14,012 bases of DNA from Acidobacteriaceae bacterium (lineage in GTDB: Bacteria; Acidobacteriota; Terriglobia; Terriglobales; Acidobacteriaceae). The notes beneath the pieces were generated by a model. The model did no database searches, had not been told where the DNA came from, and was given only the letters and a program-made list of their open reading frames with translations. Location of the stretch: contig JASIJX010000074.1 in assembly GCA_030049955.1 (NCBI GenBank), positions 1-14,012 on the forward strand, given 5' to 3'. The position numbers were made by a program, and so were the translations under genes. Of this stretch, positions 5,996 through 12,098 are shown piece after piece. Each line of letters starts with the position of its first letter. Position 1 is the first letter of the stretch.

Positions 5996-8404
5996 TTGAA
6001 GAGACGCGAATTCTTGTGTCAATCGGCGCGAGCCACGCTCGCCGCCGGACTTGGGAGTTGCCTGGGGATTTCATCTTCCCTCGCCGATTCACCGTCGCCA
6101 GTTTCGTCGGTGGGCACCTCCAAGGCTATGGATTCTCAGCTTCCGGGCACAGTGCCGCTTACTGTCGAAGGCGATCTTGCGGCGCAGATGGTCGATGGCA
6201 TCCACCGCTTCCTGCTGGCAGAAACCCAGCGGCAAGCTGCCGGACGCGCGCAATTGTGGAGCTGTGACTGCTCATCACCGCAGCGCTATGGACAATCCGT
6301 CGCTCCCAACCGCGACCATCTTCGCCGCATCATTGGAGCCGTCGATCAGCGGGTCGAGCCGCAGGGTTTGCAACTGCTGGCCGATGTCCAGAGTCAGCCG
6401 GAAATCGCACGGGCGCCCGGATACAGGATCTATGCCATTCGCTGGCAAGTCTTTGCCCCGGTGACTGCCGACTCGAGCGAGCTGTGGGCAACTGGATTGC
6501 TCCTGCAGCCGGACGACAAACCGGTGGCGCGCGTAGTAGCAGTCCCCGACGCGGAATGGACCCCCGAGATGCTTGCCGGCATCGCTCCCGGCATTCCGCG
6601 CGAAGCGCAGTTTGCGCGGCGCCTCGCCGAAAATGGTGCACAGGTCGTTGTCCCGCTCATCATCGACCGTGACGACAGATACTCCGGCATTGCCGGCATC
6701 GGCATGACCAACATGCCGCATCGGGAGTGGATCTACCGCATGAGCTTCGAAGCCGGACGGCACATCATCGGCTTCGAAGTGCAAAAAATATTGGCCGCCG
6801 TCGATTGTTTTGAAAAGGAAAACGCGGCATCGCCGCTTGCGATTGGTGTATTCGGATATGGCGAAGGCGGTCTGCTTGCGCTCTACAGTGCTGCTCTCGA
6901 TTCCCGTATAGCCGCCGCCGCCGTCAGCGGCTATTTCCAGCCGCGCGAATCCCTGTGGAAGGAGCCCATCTACCGTGACGTGTGGGGGCTCGTCCGCGAG
7001 TTCGGCGATGCGGAGCTGGCCAGCCTCATCGCGCCGCGGCCGCTCCTCATTGAAGCTTGCAACATGCCGCAAGTCTCCGGCCCGCCTAAGTCCGACGCTA
7101 TACATCAACCCTTTGCCTGCCCCAACGGCACCATCTCCACGCCACCTTTCGCGGAAGTGGAGTCCGAAACCGCTCGAGCTCGGCAGTTCTACAAGCGTCT
7201 CGGCGCAGAGAAAAACCTGCTGCTCATCTGTCCAAATAAAGCTGAAAGCTCGCCGGGATCAGAGCAGGCGCTTCATGCGTTTCTCGAGATGCTTGTCGGC
7301 GGCGCGGTATCGTTGAGGCCTTCAAGAACTGCGGCCAAGCTCACTAAAGACTCCGGCCCACATCCAGAGATGAAGGAGCAGTTCGACGAACTCGTTGACT
7401 TCACCCAGGCGATTATTCGTAAATCGCCCGATGTGCGAAGAGAGTTCTGGAAGAGCGCGGATCCGAGCTCCGTTCAATCCTGGAAGAAATCGACGCAATT
7501 CTATCGCGGCTATATATGGGACGAAGTAATCGGACGGTTGCCGTCGCCCACGCTGCCACTCAACCCGCGAACCCGGCAGATCTTCGACACGCCGCGCTTC
7601 ACCGCTTTTGAGGTGATGCTCGATGTATGGCCCGATGTGTTTGCGTATGGGATTCTTCTCCTTCCTAAGGGCATGAAGCTTGGCGAGCGCCGCCCGGTAG
7701 TTGTCTGCCAGCACGGACTCGAGTCGCGGCCAACGGATGTTGTTGCCGAACCTTCGATTGAGAGTCGCCCCTATCATCACTTTGCCGCGAGCCTGGCCGA
7801 TGAAGGGTTTATTACCTATGCGCCCCAGAATCCTTTTATTGGGGAAGATAACTTTCGCATCATTCAGCGGATGGGACATCCCCTTAAGTTATCGCTCTTC
7901 TCTTTTATCCTTGGCCAGCATGAGCAGACACTGAACTGGCTTTCCTCCCTGCAATTTGTAGACCCTGAGCGGATCGGCTTTTACGGCCTCTCGTATGGAG
8001 GTAAGACCGCCGTCCGCGTTCCTCCGCTTCTCGATCGCTATGCTCTCTCCATCTGCTCCGGAGATTTCAACGAGTGGGTGTGGAAGACAACCACAGTCCT
8101 GGCTCCGCAAAGTTACATGTTGACCAAAGAGTACGACATGTATGAATTCAACTTCGCCAACACAGTCAACTATGCAGAACTCGCGGAGTTAATGGTGCCT
8201 CGCCCGTTCATGGTGGAGCGTGGCCACAATGACATCGTGAGCGTCGACGAGCAGGTCGCATTCGAATATGCGCGCGTGCGGAGGTTCTACGACAAGATGG
8301 GTCTGGGAGACCTTACGGAAATTGAATTCTTCAACGGCCCGCATGAAATTCATAGCAAAGGAACGTTCGAGTTTCTCAGGAAGCATCTGCGTTGGGCCGG
8401 ATAA
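5996..8404 (+). CDS. Two-domain alpha/beta-hydrolase, esterase-like, Tat-exported
   Basis: The 802-residue product begins with a twin-arginine motif, KRREFLCQ, and a hydrophobic stretch. It then has two alpha/beta-hydrolase halves of the dienelactone hydrolase/acetylxylan esterase type. The C-terminal half keeps a full triad: Ser666 in GLSYGG, Asp746 in GHNDIVSVDE and His783 in GPHEIH. The N-terminal half has the fold landmarks, but its nucleophile elbow reads GYGEGG with Glu290 in place of Ser, so it is probably not a hydrolase. The likely role is removal of ester groups from polysaccharide or oligosaccharide, inferred from family and neighbours. The TTG start at 5996 has AGGGA 7 bases upstream and puts the Tat motif at residue 2. 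The frame is open back to an ATG at 5873, but that lies upstream of the predicted -10 box. The exact substrate is unknown. Confidence 0.82.
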   Translation: MKRREFLCQSARATLAAGLGSCLGISSSLADSPSPVSSVGTSKAMDSQLPGTVPLTVEGDLAAQMVDGIHRFLLAETQRQAAGRAQLWSCDCSSPQRYGQSVAPNRDHLRRIIGAVDQRVEPQGLQLLADVQSQPEIARAPGYRIYAIRWQVFAPVTADSSELWATGLLLQPDDKPVARVVAVPDAEWTPEMLAGIAPGIPREAQFARRLAENGAQVVVPLIIDRDDRYSGIAGIGMTNMPHREWIYRMSFEAGRHIIGFEVQKILAAVDCFEKENAASPLAIGVFGYGEGGLLALYSAALDSRIAAAAVSGYFQPRESLWKEPIYRDVWGLVREFGDAELASLIAPRPLLIEACNMPQVSGPPKSDAIHQPFACPNGTISTPPFAEVESETARARQFYKRLGAEKNLLLICPNKAESSPGSEQALHAFLEMLVGGAVSLRPSRTAAKLTKDSGPHPEMKEQFDELVDFTQAIIRKSPDVRREFWKSADPSSVQSWKKSTQFYRGYIWDEVIGRLPSPTLPLNPRTRQIFDTPRFTAFEVMLDVWPDVFAYGILLLPKGMKLGERRPVVVCQHGLESRPTDVVAEPSIESRPYHHFAASLADEGFITYAPQNPFIGEDNFRIIQRMGHPLKLSLFSFILGQHEQTLNWLSSLQFVDPERIGFYGLSYGGKTAVRVPPLLDRYALSICSGDFNEWVWKTTTVLAPQSYMLTKEYDMYEFNFANTVNYAELAELMVPRPFMVERGHNDIVSVDEQVAFEYARVRRFYDKMGLGDLTEIEFFNGPHEIHSKGTFEFLRKHLRWAG

Positions 8405-8655
8405 TGCCGGATCGGTATCACGCCGGCTGTAGTGCATCCGCATCGAACCAGGAATTCGACATCACTAGCGAGTGAAGTCTAGCCGTTTAACAGTCATTGT
8501 AGCGGCTCAAATATCAAGGATGGAATATTCGGAGGAGTCGCTGCGACGAAACTGAAAATGTTTGCATTAGACCTAACTACCTATCTTGTTCTGGCCGCGC
8601 TCCTCGTGGCTGCCGGGAGAACTTAACTAGGGAAGAAAGTGATCAAGGACACAGC
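8405..8655. other. Gap between the hydrolase and the sulfatase fragment
   Basis: No clear gene, promoter or terminator is seen. A 22-codon open frame at 8558-8626 starting with ATG encodes a hydrophobic peptide (MFALDLTTYLVLAALLVAAG). It lacks a well-placed ribosome-binding site, since GGAGGA at 8531 is too far upstream. I do not call it a gene. Confidence 0.4.
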
Positions 8656-9182
8656 ATGCAAACGGAGAATCGTCGTGACTTTCTGAAGCAAATGGCCGCA
8701 CGTGGTGCGTTACTAGCAGGTCCAACGCTATCCGCCACCCTCGTGTCCGATACAAATGCGCGGGGGGCTCCTTCATCCGCAGCGAGACACCCAATATTGT
8801 TCTCTATCTGTCAGATGAGTTCCGCGCTGACTTCATTGGCGCCTCAAGGGAGAATTTCTATGTAAAGACACCAAATCTGGACAAGCTCGCACGACGTGGT
8901 GCTATCTTCACTCATGCCGTGACGAACCAGCCCTTGTGTTCACCTGCACGCGCATGCATGCTCACCGGACGTTATGCGACTGAAACCAATGTCTGGAAGT
9001 TGGAAGTAGACATGCGCCGCGATCTGCCTACGCTTGCTACAGTTTTGCGCGATCACGGCTACACGGCGAACATGATTGGTAAGTGGCATCTGGCAAAAAC
9101 CGGAACGGCCGCTAGTCTTGGCTGGGTGGCGCCCGAATCTCGGGGGGGATTCCTGGACGTATGGGAAGGCGCCAATGTGTGA
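8656..9182 (+). pseudogene. Sulfatase fragment, frameshifted and truncated
   Basis: The ATG at 8656 has AAGGA 6 bases upstream and a twin-arginine motif, NRRDFLKQ. After about 35 residues the sulfatase homology moves to the -1 frame: PNIVLYLSDEFRADF, TPNLDKLARRGAIFTHAV, then CSPAR (8937-8951), the Cys-type signature converted to formylglycine in type I sulfatases, then GKWHL. One extra G in the G6 run at 8762-8767 would restore a single frame. The frame then ends at 9182, right after RGGFLDVWEGANV, giving about 175 residues against roughly 450-520 for the family. The C-terminal metal-binding part is missing. The intact protein would have removed sulfate esters from sugars, and this remnant should be inactive. 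The frameshift could be a sequencing error, but the truncation is independent of it. Confidence 0.85.
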
Positions 9183-9216
9183 GCCCCCAAGAATTGTGAT
9201 TCGTGAAAGGAATCTT

Positions 9217-11829
9217 GTGATACGAGGTAGGCTTTGTGCTTTCAGTCGGCGCTTTGCAGGGACAAGTAGAAAATTTATCGCCATTTCTCTTTTTCTCTCC
9301 CTCGGTGCTGGCATAGTCCTTGCGCAGTCCCGGCAGGAGCGGACGTCTCCTACTGGCGATAAGCGCGTGGACGAGCTGCTCAGCAAGATGACGCTCGACG
9401 AAAAGATCGCGATGCTCCATGACGCGAAGGAGCCTGAAGCGACTTACCAGGGCCAGGCAGGATTTCTACCTGGCATTCCGCGCCTCGGGATTTCCTCAAT
9501 GCGGTTCTCCGACGGCCCGCCGGGCATTCTTACACGCATCCCCGCAATGGCACTTACAGCGACTATGGGCCTTGCTGCCACGTTCAGCATTGAGGACGCG
9601 CGGCAAAACGGGTTGGTCATCGCCCGCCTGGCCAAGTCACACGGCATTGATGTAGTGCTCGAGCCATTCATCAACATTGATCGCGATGTGACGTTTCGTC
9701 GCGGGTACAACACGTTCGGCGAAGATCCGCTGCTGAGCGGGCAGATAGGCGCCGCCGAAATCCGCGGCATCCAGAGCCTCGGGATCATGGCCCAGGCCAA
9801 GCACTATATTGCCTTCGATTCGAGCGCGTCGAGCTACAAAAGCATTTACAACGTCGATGTGGAGCCGCAGGCGATGCATGAGATCTATTTGCCCCCGTTC
9901 CAGGAGGCCGTGCAGGCGGGCGTTTCGTCGATCATGTGTTCTTACAACAAGGTGAACGGCAAGTTTGCGTGCGGAAACCGGGATACGCTCATCGGCATTT
10001 TACGCGATCAGCTCCATTTCAAAGGCTTTGTCACCTCGGACTGGGGCGCGACGCATGGGATTGATTTCATCAATGACGGGCTCGATATCGAAATGCCCGG
10101 AACCGTGAGCGCGGAAGGGTTGCCTGAGCTGTATTTCACGCATCTCCGTGAGGCGGTGCAATCTGGCCAAGTGAGCGAGACCACAATCGATCGAGCGGTT
10201 GGCCACATTCTCCTGGAAATGGATCATTTCGGTTTGCTCGATGGCCGTCCCGAGCGACCGATAACCCCGTCGCCCGATTATGAAAATGCTCGGATCGTCG
10301 ATAGGACATCAGAAGACGCGGCAGTTCTCCTCAAAAACGAAAACAACGCCTTGCCGCTGAAGAACAGTGATCTCGCATCTCTGGTGCTCATTGGACCTGG
10401 AGCCGGACAGACCATCGCCGTCGGCCAGCCGGGCGAAAAATCCGTAGGCTTGCCGGCACGCGAAATCGGACCGGTAACCGCGCTCCGCATAGCCACGGCC
10501 GGAAGGCCCAGCGTTCAAATCGCATATGCCGTTGCAGACGATCGAACGGGCACACCCATACCTGCGCAATACCTGTCGCATGACGGCCAGCCCGGGCTCA
10601 AGCGAACGTCCTCGGGAGGAACGACAAAGACGGACGTGCAGATCGACTTCACTCATTCAAATGGTCGGGTGCTTCCCGCAGACTCGAGTGCAACGTGGAG
10701 CGGGACTCTTCGTATCCCCTCCACCGGCACGTATGCGCTTCACATGGAGATACTAGGTGCCTACGGTGCCCTGGTGCTCGATGGCAAGACGGCCGTCCAT
10801 ATCGGCAGAATGGTTGTGCATGGCGATATTACGCAGGCAGGGGAGAGCGACGTTCTGCCGACAACTGATGGGCTGGATAATGCGACCGCCGATCTCAACT
10901 TGGCTGCCGGACCGCACAAGCTTTCGCTCACCATTACACCCGACAATTCGCATCAGCCGGCTCAAATTCGCCTGAGCTGGCTTACCCCCGAACAGCAGCG
11001 CGCCAACTACCAGGCTGCTATTGACGCCGCGCGCAAAGCAAAAACAGCGGTTGTGTTCGTTTGGGCTCAGGGCGATTCGCAATTCCAGGTTACTGACGAC
11101 CAGAATAAACTCGTCGAAGGTGTGGCTGCTGTGAATCCAAACACGATCGTGGTGCTTAATGTCTCCCAACCAGTCGCACTTCCTTGGCTGAATAAGGTAA
11201 AAGCCATTTTGCAAATGTGGTGGCCAGGCGACGAAGGTGGCTGGGCCACGGCCAATCTGCTCCTCGGCAAAGTCGGCCCCGCGGGCCGCCTGCCATTCAC
11301 CTGGGGACGCCGCCTGGCCGACTATCCCGCTACCGATCCCGTTCATCCGGAACGTGGTGGAACGAATGCCAGTGGCACCGGCGTCTTCTCTGAAGGCATT
11401 TATGTCGGCTACCGCTGGTTCAACAAGCGGAATATTCAGCCCTTATTTCCGTTTGGGTTCGGGCTTTCCTACACACGCTTTAAATACTCCGGATTGAAGG
11501 CAGTGCGAGCTAGCGATGGAGGACTCGAAGTCAGCTTTTCTGTAAAGAACACGGGCCGGGTCGCGAGCGACGAAGTGCCACAGGTCTATCTGGGGCCTCC
11601 GAGTGTTCAACCAGCAGGTGTGCAATTTGCTGTTCGTTCGCTTGCCGGTTTTGAGCGCATTCACGTCGCCGTCGGCGAGAAGCAGGCGGTGCATGTGAAT
11701 GTTCCTTTGCGCTGCCTGCAATACTGGTCCGTTCGATCCGGGAGCTGGATCACCGGCTCCGGCAGCCGCACCGTGTTTGTTGGACCTTCTTCCCAAGAAT
11801 TGCCCCTGCAGATAACTATCCCGGGCTGA
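9217..11829 (+). CDS. GH3 beta-glucosidase-type enzyme with PA14 insertion, Sec-exported
   Basis: The 870-residue product has a Sec-type signal peptide (FIAISLFLSLGAGIVLA, cleavage near Ala36). It then has a GH3 TIM barrel with substrate-binding Lys195-His196 (AKHYIAFD) and nucleophile Asp275 (GFVTSDWGATH), and an alpha/beta sandwich split by a PA14 domain at about residues 468-588. The C-terminal fibronectin III-like domain is at about 768-868. The layout matches KmBglI-like beta-glucosidases. Where those have the ExEGxDR acid/base loop after PA14, this protein reads FVWAQGDSQFQVTDDQN (near residue 615) with no Glu. The acid/base is therefore absent or elsewhere. A role in hydrolysing terminal beta-glucosides or xylosides is likely from the family. 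The GTG at 9217 is chosen because AAAGGAA lies just upstream and the signal peptide fits. An ATG at 9175 (GGGAAGG 5 bases upstream) would overlap the sulfatase stop and is the alternative. Confidence 0.88.
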   Translation: MIRGRLCAFSRRFAGTSRKFIAISLFLSLGAGIVLAQSRQERTSPTGDKRVDELLSKMTLDEKIAMLHDAKEPEATYQGQAGFLPGIPRLGISSMRFSDGPPGILTRIPAMALTATMGLAATFSIEDARQNGLVIARLAKSHGIDVVLEPFINIDRDVTFRRGYNTFGEDPLLSGQIGAAEIRGIQSLGIMAQAKHYIAFDSSASSYKSIYNVDVEPQAMHEIYLPPFQEAVQAGVSSIMCSYNKVNGKFACGNRDTLIGILRDQLHFKGFVTSDWGATHGIDFINDGLDIEMPGTVSAEGLPELYFTHLREAVQSGQVSETTIDRAVGHILLEMDHFGLLDGRPERPITPSPDYENARIVDRTSEDAAVLLKNENNALPLKNSDLASLVLIGPGAGQTIAVGQPGEKSVGLPAREIGPVTALRIATAGRPSVQIAYAVADDRTGTPIPAQYLSHDGQPGLKRTSSGGTTKTDVQIDFTHSNGRVLPADSSATWSGTLRIPSTGTYALHMEILGAYGALVLDGKTAVHIGRMVVHGDITQAGESDVLPTTDGLDNATADLNLAAGPHKLSLTITPDNSHQPAQIRLSWLTPEQQRANYQAAIDAARKAKTAVVFVWAQGDSQFQVTDDQNKLVEGVAAVNPNTIVVLNVSQPVALPWLNKVKAILQMWWPGDEGGWATANLLLGKVGPAGRLPFTWGRRLADYPATDPVHPERGGTNASGTGVFSEGIYVGYRWFNKRNIQPLFPFGFGLSYTRFKYSGLKAVRASDGGLEVSFSVKNTGRVASDEVPQVYLGPPSVQPAGVQFAVRSLAGFERIHVAVGEKQAVHVNVPLRCLQYWSVRSGSWITGSGSRTVFVGPSSQELPLQITIPG

Positions 11830-12098
11830 TCCGAAGCTCAAAGCGACCTGACAACCTGATCGATGGCCAATAGATAATCGCAGCGAAACTTCTGACGACG
11901 ATGTGCGGGCGAGGTTACTGGATCTTAGAGAATTTCTGAAGTCAGCAGGGATGGCTTCGGCATCAGGGTTAAAGACAAGCCAGCGCACGCCAACATTCAA
12001 AACCGGCGATAACGGCGCTAAATAAAAGGCTGCCGCTCGAGGTCGAATACGCCACTGCAAGCCAGATTGCCTTTGACGAGTTCCAGCCGGGAGAGAGA
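11830..12098. other. Gap between the two GH3 genes, with a possible sulfatase 3' remnant
   Basis: An open frame without a start at 11852-12025 reads DDDVRARLLDLREFLKSAG in its middle. This resembles the helical end of many sulfatases, but it is short and the match is by eye. No T-run terminator or clear promoter is visible. The ribosome-binding site of the second GH3 gene is GGGAG at 12089-12093. Confidence 0.35.

Noticed and set aside
6275..7108. Minus-strand open frame of 277 codons inside the two-domain hydrolase gene
   Set aside because: It mirrors a GC-rich coding gene with clear alpha/beta-hydrolase landmarks on the plus strand. The antisense translation has no domain, signal or ribosome-binding site.
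8406..8427. GCCGG and CCGGC inverted repeat after the hydrolase gene as a terminator
   Set aside because: The stem is only 5 bp, CCGG is self-complementary, and no T run follows.
8558..8626. 22-codon hydrophobic frame before the sulfatase fragment
   Set aside because: The only purine-rich site is over 20 bases upstream of the ATG. The peptide could be chance in a short gap.
8762..8767. G6 run as a phase-variation switch
   Set aside because: Six G is short for phase-variable tracts, and the gene is truncated downstream anyway, so switching would not restore an enzyme.
11443..12060. Minus-strand open frame of 205 codons over the end of the first GH3 gene and the following gap
   Set aside because: Most of it is antisense to the GH3 fibronectin III-like domain, and no family features are visible.
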